Positions 12,242-24,804 of a stretch of DNA of 64,000 bases are shown one piece after another. The notes below the pieces were generated by a model. That model ran no database searches. It was given only the letters and a program-made list of their open reading frames with translations, and was not told the origin of the DNA. Made by a program: the position numbers and the translations under genes. Position 1 is the first letter of the stretch. Each line of letters starts with the position of its first letter. This DNA comes from Tetrahymena thermophila SB210 (lineage: Eukaryota; Ciliophora; Oligohymenophorea; Hymenostomatida; Tetrahymenidae), in the NCBI RefSeq assembly GCF_000189635.1, contig NW_002476413.1:620001-684000 (forward strand). The letters are read 5' to 3'.

Positions 12242-14344
12242 AATAAATAAAGTTGAGCCTATTTTTTACAAGATACTTACTTACTAATTAAATTTACTAT
12301 ATATAAATCAATATTAAAAAGTAAATCAATAAATAAATAACTACTATCTAAATTTTTAAATATAGAGTAAAAACTACCTACCTAAATAAATAAATATAAC
12401 AGAAGACTGACTGACTATCGTTTAAAACTTTTAAAACTAATTAAATCAAGCTACCCTTTCAAAAATATACATAAATAAATAAATACCAGGCTGCTTCGAT
12501 GCCTTTTATTACATTCAATATAAATATTTTATAATCACAAAACTATTTATTGCTTAAACTAATAATCAATAATAAATAATCTTTACTTTACCCATGTAAA
12601 AATAGTTTCAAACATATCATCAAGAAAGCTATTAATTAATTCTTGATTAACATAAGAAGAGAAATTTATATAAATATTTAGTATTAAATTGTTACTCACT
12701 TTATAATATAAAACTTGTATTTATTAAAAAATTGAATTATTATTTGTTTGCATGTACTCCTTCCTTCCTTCCTTCCTTCCTTCTATTAAATAAACTATTT
12801 TTATCATCAAAAATATTTTAACTAATTTTCATTTATTTTATTATCATAATTTATTCATTTATTTAGTCAATAAATAATTTATTATATATATTTAAAATAT
12901 ATCTAAAAAGCATACTTTTTAATTATCTTAAAAGTTTTACAAAATTAGAGTAATATTTATTATTCAATAAATTATTTTAAATTTAGAAAATATTAAGGTA
13001 AATAATATTTTTTCACACAAAAACATAAAAACTTATTTAAATAAATGACTCATATATTTATTTATATCATCAATCATTTTAGTTATCATCAAAGATCTTT
13101 TCGCCTTTATTTTGTATAACTTAATACAGCTTATACCTCAAACAATTTATATAGTCATTGATATGTATTGATATATGTTGATTTCAATGATATCCATATT
13201 TCATTAATTATTATATTATTTCAACTTGTTTGTTAATTAATTTATTCAATTACCTTTTTCTATTTGCTTTTGAAAAAAAGCATGTTTTTTATTTTGTCGT
13301 CATATCCTTTTAATTAAAAATTTTTTCAAATTTTTAAAAGTAAATTTTTAATTAGAAAAAATCAAATTTTTTTTAAGGTAATGTGAATATAATAAATACT
13401 TAAATTCTAGTTGTGAAGATTAAAATAATATTAATCAAAAAAATAATTCATTTTTATTAGATGTATTTATTTTGACTAAATAAAAGAATTTTCTAAATTT
13501 TTTAGATATTTTTTGAAAGTCTTATAAATTTTTTTTTTGCTTTAACAATAGTGACAAAATAATATGTTTAGATTTTTTTTCACTCATATATAAAATGTTA
13601 AAATAAATAAATAAACAATAATTAATTTTATAATTTATATTTAAATTTTAGGTCTTAAAATTTATGAAATACTCAAATTTAAATTTATTTATTGAGTAGT
13701 TAATTTTTTTTAGCAAATTAAATAATTATTTAGATTGGTAAAATAATTTTTAAAATAAATAAAAAATTGATGGTCAAGCATTTAATTTAGAATAGTATAA
13801 GTAAGTAATAACTAGAGGATTTAATTATTGTTAATGAAAAATATTTGTTAAAAATGCAAAAATGAAAGATTGAAGAGATAAATACTATGAATTTACAAAT
13901 AAAAAAGATACCCTTAATTATAATTGTCAAAATTTAGGATAAAAATTAACATTTAAATGTGATATTAAATGAATTATTTATTATTAGTTAAATTCTTTAA
14001 AAGATAGGAAACATTAAATGAATCAATCAACGAAACATTCATTATGTGAATAAATTAATAAATAAATAAATCAAAGGAGCAACATACATACATATATACA
14101 TATATACATGCATACAATAAAGAAGGAAATATATATGAGCCGCAACATAATAAATGAAGAAGAAAGAAGAAGTGAGAGAAAGAGAAGGAAAATGCTTGGG
14201 AAATGAAATAAATAAAAAAATAAAAAAGAAAAAATCTTATTTTGATTTAATTCTTTTTGTATATTTGTATTTACTTATATAAAATAAAGAAAATAAAGAA
14301 GAGAAATTTTAAGAGAAGCAAAGAGAAAATAAGAGATAAAAAGG
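12242..14344. other. AT-rich intergenic region with simple repeats
   Basis: About 2.1 kb without a convincing gene. It includes a CTTC microsatellite (12758-12783), ACATATAT-type repeats near 14085-14115 and long A/T tracts. The last ~250 bases are purine-rich and lead into the next gene. Confidence 0.6.
12758..12783. repeat. CTTC microsatellite
   Basis: Six or so perfect tandem CTTC units within AT-rich intergenic DNA. Confidence 0.9.
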
Positions 14345-16845
14345 ATGCACTCTACTTTACGTGTTTTCACTAAGAATAACTGTTTGAGTTTCACCAACAT
14401 GAACAGATTTTCTACTGCTGCTCAAGTCGCTCAAGCTAACTACTCCAAGTTCAGAGCTGACTACAGTGCTTCAGTAGCTGCTTTCTAATAAAGAATGTAA
14501 TTCACTAGATACTTAACTTTTTTTATCATGGATAGTAAGTAACATTCGCTCTTAGCAAAACGACTGAATAATGACTGCATGATTTGGATTTTGTCCCTAA
14601 AAAACATAGCATCATAAGCATAACATACAAGCAGATCATAAAACGAATAAATAATAAAATAATTAGTCATTTTAAGTTATAAGATTAAGGAAATTACAAG
14701 CGGTTTTCATTTATTTTTTCAACAATCAAAATTATTCATTATCAAAAGAGCAATTAGATAGAGTTAAAATATTTGAAATGCGAAGGAATTAATTAGATCA
14801 AGTATCTTTTTAAATGCTTATAAAAGCAATTAAAATAGGAATAAAATAGCAAAGTACTTTACTCTAAGCTAATTAATAAGTATTCAATAGGTTAAATAGA
14901 TAGTTTTTGGACAAAATAAATAAATAAATAATTAGTTATTGATTGTTTTTATCATTAAAGATATTTCTAACAATGCATTTATTTAGTTGAAATTTGTTAA
15001 AAATGCCAGTGGTTCATTAGCAAAGCACTGAACAAAGCAATTTAAATGAATGTTACTAACTATAATAAAAACAGAATAATATTATAACCAACAAATTAAA
15101 CGCTTTTTTAACCTTCTTTTCTTATAGTAAGACTATCGAAAAGGAAAATACAGGTTCCATGAAGAAGCCTATGGCTAAGGCTTACGAACACCCCTACAAC
15201 AGCGAACACCACCCTTTGAACTTCTCCGCTGTTAAAATCGCTGAAACTTTCCACGACTTCATTGGTCCCGAATAGGTTTCTCCTCACTACGAAAGTTTTG
15301 CCATGTCAAGAAAGTTTTTGTTGAGTAATCTCATTCTACAATTTGCATCCTTAGCGTTTTGATGAATATCATTAATTTTTTAAGCAAATAATATCCTTTT
15401 TCTTCTTTGGAAAAAAATTTGTATCAATTATTTGCAAAGCAATATCTTTGAATAACTTTTGAAAAAATCTTTTATTCGATTAAACAAACATATATACATA
15501 ATAAATGAATCAATCAATCAATAAATGAATCAATCAATGATATTCTTTAGAAATTAGAATTCACTTCAGCGTTAAATCTAAAATTTATTAATAAACTTTT
15601 TTTTAATTTTAAAAAGCTTTCTGGGGTGGTTTCTTCGTTTTGAACTTCGGTATGGCCACTGTTGACCTTAACTGGATCATGAAATCTACTTACATTCCTT
15701 GGATTTTCTGGTTCTAATTAATGTACTTCTACGTTGAAGGTAAAAACTCCATGTTCATGTAAGCAATTATTCATTTCTTAATACATTAAAATATTTTATT
15801 GTCTGAATATCCGTAAATTATTTTATTTATTGTTATATAGGCCCTTACTCCAAAGATTCTACAGAAGAGCTGCTGCCAACGAAATCTTCACCATGGAAGC
15901 TTTCTATCACGAAAATATTGAAAATAAGTTAAGAAACCTTATGAGAAGTAATCAATTAACTAAAATTAGGAATTTTATCCAATTATTAAATCCTTTAACG
16001 AGATATATTAAAACAACAAAAATATGTTTTAATGAGAAATGAAAAAATAATTTTATTCATTTAGCATTAAAAAAATAAAACTAATATTGATTTTTAATTA
16101 ACTAATTATCTTAGTCACTAAGGGACAACTCGAATACTGGGACATCCACACCAGCTATGGTGAAATTAGAGCTGACTCTATTAACAATGTATTTATTTAT
16201 TTATAATTTAATTATGATTTCTATATTAATTATTGTTTACATAAAAAAGTTCTTAGCTAATGAATATTTAAGATTATAATCCCACATCACTAGCAGAGCC
16301 TTAAACATCTTGAAATAAGCTTAAGCTTACGAAACCATGAACTAAGCTGCTTTACTTCAAAAGTTGATTGATGATGCTACCTCTGCTATTGACAACGCCC
16401 TTAAGGGTGATAAGAAGGCTGAAGTCTTAGCAAGATCCCTCGATTCTGCCATCGATGGTCTCTCCAAGGGTTACATGGATTACCAAAATGATCCTCTTCT
16501 TCCTTTGATTCTTTCTTCTATTGAAGCTAACGTCAAGAAGATCACCACTCTTTCTGCTCAAGAGTATGAATTTTTATAATAATATTTAAAATTTTAATTT
16601 GTCATATTTAAAAAATAGACAAGCTAACTTAATCGGTTTAACCGCAGAACAACTCAAGAGCATCAAGGAAAACGATGTTAGGTAAATTGAATTGACTCTT
16701 TAGATAAATAATTTTAACTAATAAATTATTTTCATAAAAATAAAATAGAGCCAGAAAGGAATTCTTAGAATCTCAACCCAAATTAGATAACAATCTTAAA
16801 AATATCGAATCTGTTAAGAAGATTTTAGCCACCTGGGGTAAGTGA
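14345..16845 (+). CDS. Mitochondrial inner-membrane complex subunit, ATP synthase b-like
   Basis: Eight exons (14345-14496, 15128-15324, 15617-15758, 15841-15947, 16115-16188, 16250-16563, 16619-16681, 16749-16845) give 1146 nt, 381 aa, ending WGK-TGA. The N-terminus (MHSTLRVFTKNN, Arg/Ser/Thr-rich, few acids) looks like a mitochondrial presequence. Around residues 110-165 there are two hydrophobic stretches (LLTFWGGFFVLNFGM and YIPWIFWFQLMYFYVEG). The rest, from about 175 to 381, is a long amphipathic helical arm (for example NEYLRLQSHITSRAL). Two membrane helices followed by a long hydrophilic arm is the shape of the peripheral-stalk subunit b of F-type ATP synthase, which is very divergent in ciliates. 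The function is inferred from architecture, not a signature motif; another respiratory-complex subunit is possible. Clean codon use suggests high expression. Confidence 0.6.
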
Positions 16846-18800
16846 ACAAAAAATACTTAGGTATTTTGATCACTTGCATAAATTCAGTGATAACTTAATA
16901 AATCAATTTATTAAATAATTCCACACACTCTATAAAGCTTTTAAGAAGTACTATATGTGCCTTTTTGCTTAGTATAAATTATTATTCAATAAGCTTAACT
17001 TAAAGAAAATAAAAATCATCTTATAAGTTTATTTGTTTGTTTGTGGAATTCCCATTCATTAAATTGAACTTCCTAAATTCTTTTGCTTTACTTACAAAAT
17101 CCATAAAAATAAATTAAAAATTTTAATGTCAATTTGTACAAAAAATTTATTAAAATGAATGATAAAATTTTGTAATTTAATTAATTACATATCAAATAAA
17201 AAATGAATTATTAATTTTGCTTGTTTAAATTAAAAGTAAAAGAAATAAAAAAGGTAGTAAAAATAAATATAATTTTATTATTTTTAATTATTGCATTTAA
17301 TAAATAATTGATTAAAAATTTTTTGATTTTTTTTTCTATAAAAAAATTAATAGAAATAATTATGTTTTAATTTTAAAATAAAATTACCTATTTTATGCTT
17401 TAAAATATAATTGATTATCCCTTTATAATATCTGTATCTTTCTTACAGATCAATTTTAATACCTTTTAATCCTCAAAAAAATATTGGAAAATCTTTAGAG
17501 AAAATATTTATTAAAAATTAATCTAAAATAAATAAAATTTTTTAGTCTTAATATTTTCTACTATCAAATTGTATTCAAAATGAATTTGTAAAATTGATAT
17601 CACAAAAGGATGATTTGATTAAGTAGTGAATTCTAATTGGGTGATATTATTCTAATATATTTTTATTGCTTGGATAAGGTAAGAAATTTTAAATAAAAAA
17701 TAGCATATTTTAATCTCCTTCTCAATAAATCATTAAGAGATAAGATTTTCAGTTTTATAATTTTTTTAGTCCTTAAAATTAATTGTTAAAATTAAGAATT
17801 AAATAAATAAATTTTGAATTTATATTTTGAATCTATCTATTCACCTAAATAGATAATAAATACAGAAAATTATCAAAAAATTTGTTGATTGTGTTTAACT
17901 TGAATTAACAAAAATTATTTATAAATTTTATACTTTTTATTTTTGAATTTATGAAAATTGATTGTTTTATAATTAATTATCTCTTTACTAATTATTTATA
18001 TGAGTTTTTATTTATGAGAAAAATAAAGAAATTTTAATTTAAAATAATATTTTTTAATAAAAAATTTAAATATTAATTCAGATTTAGAATAATATATTAA
18101 TGATTTTATTTTATTATTTTTAATGTTTAAATCTAAAAATAGATTTTACAATTATATTTCAATTTTACTAACTTTAAAAGAGAAAAATTTAAATTAAAAC
18201 AAAACAAATCAATTTTTTAAGAGTTTTTTAAAGACATTTAGATTTTTAAAATAAAATGATAAAAAATATTTCTAATTTTTTAAAGATTCTTTTTTAAAAG
18301 AACATAAAATGAGTATTCGATATAAATTTTAATTTTCTTTTGCATTAGCTTTTTTCTTGATCAATTTTTTTATTTTAATAATAATTGAATTAGTATTCTA
18401 ATTGTTTAAATGTTATAATTGTTATGAGTATAAAAATAGTTTCAAAAGGCTAGTATAAGTAATATTTAACTATAATGGAGCTAAAAATAAAGGTACTTTA
18501 AAATATTTGTTAATTTTTTTGTCGAGTTTATTTTTAATTAAAATTAAGTGAAGAATGTTGTGTTTGTTTACCTTTAAATTAAAACCCACAAACAAACAAA
18601 ATCAGAAAAAAAGAAAATTCTAAGAATTCTTAATAATTTTCAGCAAACTCAAAACATTAGAATCCTTATAAAAAATACAAACAAATTAAAAACACTTCAT
18701 AAAAATAAAGAAAAGTAGCAGAAAGAGCTGACAAGTAAATGAAAAAAAGTAGAATTTTGTCTGTTAAACAATCATGAAACATAAAAATTCACTTTTTTTC
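16846..18800. other. Extremely AT-rich gene desert
   Basis: About 2 kb, around nine tenths A+T by eye, with frequent in-frame stops in every reading and no codon pattern. Nothing supportable was seen. Confidence 0.6.
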
Positions 18801-18853
18801 TGATTTTAGGATGTCTTGAGAAATCAAGGATGAGCTAGTGGTTAAATATGTTG

Positions 18854-18912
18854 GTTAACTTGTGAGCTAAGCCTCGCATACATTTTTATTAGTCAGCTCG
18901 CAAAATGTTAAC
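18854..18912. repeat. Imperfect inverted repeat / hairpin with tRNA-like fragments
   Basis: The left arm GTTAACTTGTGAGCTAAG (18854-18871) pairs imperfectly with the right arm TTAGTCAGCTCGC (18889-18901) plus AAAATGTTAAC, leaving a loop of about 17 bases that contains TTTTT. Just upstream, GAGCTAGTGGTTAAAT resembles a tRNA A box, and TGTGAG...CTCGCA could form a T-arm-like stem, but no proper B box or acceptor stem is present. It is a small GC-richer island in AT-rich DNA. It may encode a structured RNA or be a relic of a tRNA-derived element; neither is established. Confidence 0.35.
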
Positions 18913-19489
18913 TCTCATCAAATTCTTTGAATGCTAAAGTAAACCTCAAAAAAGAAATAGAATTAAATAAATCTTAAATAAATTGAGTTAATCAAATAAT
19001 AAGTAAAAACTAAGCATAAGTTGAGAAAACAATCAAAAATAAAATGGAATTCAGAAAAAGCTTAAAAAATGTTTACAAAAAATCTCATTTTTAAAATTTT
19101 TTCTATGCTTTGTTTTTGATAATTGATGAAATTTCAATTAATCAACCAAAAACTCTAGGCTTAATTAGAAATTTCTTTGACTGTCAGAGAAAACCAAAAT
19201 CAAGTACTAATAGATTTATCAGGCTATGAAAAATAATAAATAATAAATTTTTAATTTTAAATTAAAATATTTTAATTGTTAAGAAAAATTTAATAAAAAA
19301 TGCCAACAAACATAGTAAAAAATAAATAATGAATGAACTTAGAAAAGAAAACAAATTACTCTATTATAATTTTTTATAATAGATTAAGGTCTTTTATAAT
19401 AAATATAAATAAATGTCTTTGAAAGGAATTAATAAAGTAAATAGCAGCAACTAAAAATAATTAATTTTAACAAAATAATGTAAACTTTA

Positions 19490-20853
19490 AAGCAATTCAA
19501 AACATGTAAGAAAAGTATTGTAAATAAATATATTCTTTAGCTAGTAATTAGATAGAGCAATTGATAGACATATGTAACTAGAATTTAATGCGCTTCTGTA
19601 GAACTGAACTAATTTATTAATTTCTTTTTTAATAGGATAAATTAAAGGAAAGGATCTTATTAAATTTTATTTGAGGCCAATTTTTGCACTTTTTCCTTAA
19701 TCAAAGTTATAGGGAAAAATAGTAAAATACATACTATTATGTCAAGCTTAAACTGTCTGAAGATATAAGTCAAAAGCTTGTTAAATAACCAAATTATTCT
19801 TAAATTCGATTAAAAAGCAACTAGAAAAATCATTTTAAATAGGAATTTGCTTAAATTTTATAAATAAAAGTTGAAATAGTAAATAATATTTCTAGGTACA
19901 TTTTTAAGAGTATTAATTTCATCTCCTCTCTGTAACAAGGCCTTTTTGAAAAAATGAGAAAGTAAAAAGCTAAAATTAAAATATTTTTGGTATTTAAAAT
20001 AAAAAACTTTTACTTCAAAAAATGCATTTAACTCTGCTATCAACAATTTAGGAAGTATTTTCGAAATATTTCTACCATTATGCAGTGACTAACTAAATAT
20101 GAATTAGATAGTAATAAATTTGTATTCAGACAATTTCATCTGTTAATAATTGAGCAGCCTATATCCTTGTACTATTGTATATTATATTAGACAGGAAGAA
20201 TTTCTAGACTCCAGCAATTATCCCTAACAGATTCAAAAGAAAATCAAAATAAGATATTAACATTTTCTCTAATCTAGCTATTTAAATATTGAGGACGATG
20301 AATATGAATGAAGGAAATCTATCTAAATATTATAAAAAGTTAAGCTAATTTATAAAAAGAATCATCAGATAGATATATAGATACTTATTTGTTTTAGGAA
20401 AATTAATAAAAACGTCACCAAATAATGTATTTATAATAAAAATGATGCTTTTTATCCTTAAAAATATAAAAAATTGGATATTTGTAGAGAAGGCGATTAA
20501 ATATTAGGACAATTTCATATTGACTGAAATATGAAGAAAAGTCAGCGATTTAAGTCTAAATTAAATTAAAAAATATGGAAATTAACAGCAATTATTGATT
20601 CCGAATAAATTAAAAACCTATTTAAAACAGAAAGAGTAGAATTAAAGTGTTATAAAATCAGTGAATAATGAACGAATAAGTTAAATTATACAATTATGGC
20701 AAATTTTGGTTTTGAAGATCATAACAATGATACGCGTGAATATTGTGATGCACTATCAATTTAAAAAGACAGTTAATCTGGTTATATCTATCTGTAATTT
20801 TCAATATTTAAATTTTGTGAAAAAATACGAGAAAGTCATACTAATTTTCCTTG
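19490..20853 (+). pseudogene. Coding-like, apparently decayed region
   Basis: This 1.4 kb is GC-richer than its flanks and contains several successive plus-strand frames of 40-140 codons that read like protein but shift frame. The last ones are a frame starting MKKSQRFKSK near 20530 and one starting MANFGFEDHNND at about 20695, ending at TGA about 20853. An acceptor-like TTTGTTTTAG precedes the frame starting near 20398. No consistent exon chain could be built and no family was recognised. It may be a decayed gene, or a real gene with exons I failed to join. Because only TGA stops translation, chance frames of this length are not rare, so confidence is low. Confidence 0.2.
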
Positions 20854-21718
20854 ATAATTATCTTGACAAAAAATAATAATTTATATACTTACTTATGCTA
20901 ATATCAAAGCAAAATCTAATTAATTACTAAAATAATGAGTATTAGACAAGAGTAAAGTCAATTGATTTATTAATCCTTTATTTATTTATTTATTTGTTTG
21001 TTTTATTAATTGATTGCTTGCTTGCTTCTCTTTAATTACAAATTATTATGAAGAAAAACACATCAGTTTAAATTAAAAATTAATAATAATATTTTCCCCT
21101 CCCTATACATAAATTCATAAGAACAAAGGGCTTTTTACAATGAAATTATAGGATTTAATCGCAAGGAGTAAAGAAATACAATATCGAAAGTCCAATATAT
21201 TTGTAATATGAATAAAAATTATATATCGCTGGTGCTTTTTTTTATATTATTTCTTTTTAGATGAGCTCAACTATATATTCTTTCATTCATTCATTATCTA
21301 TTTTCTTACTATTTTTTATTCGCTTTTATATTATTTTTTCTTCTTTTATTACAAGATTTAATTTTTTCAATTTGACAATGCATAAAAATACAATTCAATC
21401 CAACCCAATTTACATGCTTTAAAAAATTATAAAGTAATATTTATTAAAGTATTAAAAAAAGACCGAAGCATAAAAGGGTTTGATTTAATATGATTAATTT
21501 AGTTTTTGATTAATCTTATAATTAATTAATTATTTAAAAGAAGAAGAAAATTAATTCAAGAAAAATACGAATAACAAGAACTCAATAACACATCTTATAT
21601 TTATTAAAATACATTTTCACCATTTCTTCGTATTTTAAAAGTAGTTCTTCATTTTTAAAGCAAACTCTTGAATTAACACCTTATCTACAATTAACTAAAC
21701 CATTTAATCTATTTATAA

Positions 21719-22584
21719 ATGAGCTGCGCTGGATACAGAAACTTTTAAAGCTTTGGTAAGAGCCAATATTTCAAGGTTGGTACTCGCTTATGGATGATCA
21801 AAGTGTTAGGAAAAAATACTTTTTATAAAATCTTCACAAACTTCTTAAAGCCCTTCTCAACTTTGAGCAAATCCCAATACACTTACCAAATATAAGAAAA
21901 TGAAGATGAAAAAGACAAGATGTTAGGATTTGAATTTGTTTCAATCCCTACCAAATAATTTTTTACTAAATAAATTCGTGAAATTCAGTTGACTCAAATG
22001 ATTAACAAGAAACTCAATAAATCTACTAACCCCTTCATATACCAAGAAGGACTTGATGGATTAAGTAATTATTTTATTTATTTGACACAAAATTTCTTTA
22101 TTTGAGCTATTCCCAAAGCGAAAAACTCGATAAAATGAAAAATTTATTTTCTCAATCTAAAATTTGAAAGCATTTTACTTACATAAATACATACAATATT
22201 GCTTTTTAATTTATTACCAGCTAATTAATTAATTATAATAATATAAGATATTTTGAAAAGAAAGGACAAAAAATATCTATTAATAAAAAAAAACTTTACA
22301 AGCATTTATTGAATGAATTCTAATCTAATTATTTTAATTAAATAGGCGAAACAAAGAAAGAAGACTCTGGAGTTTTTAACTGCATCAATGACAAAAAATC
22401 ATTCGTCCACTCTTTATAACTCATCAATAATCCCATGGCTATGGACTAGTTCTGTCTCGATGAAGTAGAGACTGTTGTAAGTGAATACGATTTGGAAGAA
22501 TGCAACAGCTTATTATAAGAAAGTATGGTCATAAGCTCAATGGATTCTCTTTATGATTCAACCACTGACACCGAAGTCTATTGA
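21719..22584 (+). CDS. Unknown protein (194 aa), two exons
   Basis: Exons 21719-22064 and 22346-22584 (585 nt) encode a 194-residue protein beginning MSCAGYRNFQSFGKSQYF and ending TDTEVY before TGA. The intron starts GTAATT and ends TTAAATAG, and the split codon reads Ser. The first half is basic with aromatic residues (LWMIKVLGKNTFYKIF). The second half is acidic and Ser-rich (DLEECNSLL, SSMDSLYDSTTD). There is no signal peptide or membrane segment and no recognised domain. Codons are clean and moderately GC-rich, so I am confident that it is a gene but not of its role; it is probably ciliate-restricted. Confidence 0.75.
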
Positions 22585-22585
22585 A

Positions 22586-22931
22586 AGAACTTAAAATCGC
22601 AAAAATAAATCACTAATCTAATCAATATACTTGGATAAATTTACTCTATCAATTTACTAGTGAGAGTCAGTCAGTCAGTCACACAATTTAGAGCTAATCG
22701 TCTGAATCAAACTGCCAATTAATTCACTGAGTCTTTGAAAATACTCGAAAGGAGAATGAATGAATAAATAAATAGGGCTTTAGAATTCTTACTTTCAAGA
22801 TTGAAATTGCTAAGCTGGAGAGAGTTTTTGTAAATAGGATGGATGAGCTGAAGAGAGAAAGAGAAAGAAACCAAAAAGTGAAGGATGAAATACATTTTGC
22901 TGCATTAACAAACAGATTTAAGTAACAATGA
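22586..22931 (+). pseudogene. Coding-like fragment with an apparent frameshift
   Basis: Just after the preceding stop, one frame reads as helix-rich protein (for example NRLNQTANQFTESLKILERR) to about 22780. A second frame then continues in the same style (KIEIAKLERVFVNRMDEL, then RERERNQKVKD) to TGA at 22929-22931. The switch sits near 22780-22800 without a clear GT...AG pair. An AGTC microsatellite at about 22665-22682 lies inside it. It may be a frameshifted relic of a coiled-coil gene, a missed small intron, or a sequence error. No family was recognised. Confidence 0.3.
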
Positions 22932-24804
22932 AATTTAAATTAGTAAAACACAAATCACAAAGGAATCAATCATTGTTATCCTTTTATGATTTAAGCTGCA
23001 CAACACGAAAGAAAAAATTAATAAACAAAATACAAAAAATATGGAAAAACTTAAAACCAAAGCAGACAGACTTTGTAGATATTCTTACTTACTTATTACT
23101 TCATGATTTTCTTGACTGAATATGAAAGAAATAAATGAAGTTTCATTATATTTTAGTAAATTTTTTAAATGAAAATAAGCTAAAATATAATGTAGTTATA
23201 TCTTGAACGGCTGCTGCTGGTCTTATATTTTAAATTATTTACTGCTTGCTACCTACTGCTTTTCTTTCTTTAAAAGAGAATCTAAAAGAAAACTTCTTTC
23301 TTACAAAACTAATTTAATCTTTCAATCAATCAATAAATACAAACAAACAATTCTTTGTACAGTAAGTAATAAGAAACATTTCTCAATCAATAATTACATG
23401 TAAATCTGAATAGTCTTATTCAATAAACACTACTCTGTTCTCACCTTATCTTTTAAGAATAATAATATACTAAAAGTCTAGATGAAGTCTACCATAATAA
23501 TTGTAGCACATTTTAAATTTAACTTAGTAATGGCACAATCTCACATATTTTTAAAACCAGTATTATATGAATGAAAAAACAAAACAAAGATTAAATAGTA
23601 ATCATTTATATTGATAGACCTGCATAAAACGAACAAACAAAAAAACAAACAAACATTCATATATTTAATAATATATATAATTTATATAAAAACAAACATC
23701 AAACATTAAACAAAATCTTAATTTATTCTTTACTTTTACTGTTTCCATATAAGTATCTTTTTAGTTAAATCCTCTTCAATTACTTCAAACATCAATTATT
23801 TCAATTCTTCATTCCTTTATTCATTCATTTTCAATATCTTTTAATTTATCTATTTGATTTTTAATTTTCCCTTCTCTTCTTTTCTTACAATCAGTTCAAT
23901 ATACTTTTCATTCAAATACATCAATCAATTCAATTCACATACCTTAATTATAATCACTTTTAACAATAACGATTTTTATCCTCTCCCTTACAAGTATAAT
24001 TTACTTAAGTAAGTAAGACTTTTGAATTTTTTCAAAGGGTAAATAAAATCCAAGTCAAAACAAATATTTTTTACTCAGTAACTAACTAACTAAATTTATG
24101 CATGCTCTATGTTTTTAAAATAGCCTTCTCGTTTTTAATTTTTGAATGAAGAAGAGATGCGCTTTTCATTTTTTACTTCCAAATTCATCCTTTAAACAAA
24201 ATATGCTCTAGGTATCACTAATAAAAGATTAAATTCTTTTATCTTTAAAAAATAGTTGAATTTAAAATCTACTTTTTTTCTATCTCATAGAATTATCCAT
24301 CTATCTAATTACTTTTAAAATGCATGAATCAAAAAGAAATTTATATAAAATTCATAAAATTGATTTGTTGCTAAATTTAAAATTTGTATGCATTTTTTTT
24401 GGATCAATAAATTTAAAATTGCATAACATAAAAAATAAAAAATGAGTTCAAATGAATCCTTAAAAAAAGTAAAATTATCTAATTTAAATAAAAAATAATT
24501 TTATTTTATTAAATAAACTTGCGATATACTTTCAATAAATCAATTATTTCAGGTTTATATAAAAGTATATTATGAGATCGTATAGAATATCAAAGAATTT
24601 TCCAATCTTATTATTACTCTAATCTAAAAATATACAAAGTCATTATTATCACAAAAACATTATCCTGATCTGAATTTTAGAATAACTTTGAAAAATTAAA
24701 TAATTTATTTATAATAATAACTTAACATTTTTTTAAATAAATTAGAATTATAAATTAAATATTTATTCTAATCTAAATAAATTTTTTTATTTAAACTTTT
24801 TTAT
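22932..24804. other. AT-rich intergenic region
   Basis: About 1.9 kb. One frame of 63 codons (about 22928-23119, MKFKLVKHKSQ...) has an ATG and TGA, but contains no TAA/TAG codons and no motif; I do not call it. The remainder is A/T-rich with TCAATCAA-type simple repeats. Confidence 0.5.

Noticed and set aside
18830-18890. Functional tRNA gene
   Set aside because: A-box-like bases are present, but there is no matching acceptor stem, no proper B box and no anticodon arm.
22928-23119. 63-codon frame MKFKLVKHKSQ...
   Set aside because: No Gln stop-codons, no motif, overlaps the end of the preceding coding-like fragment, and frames this long are common when only TGA terminates.
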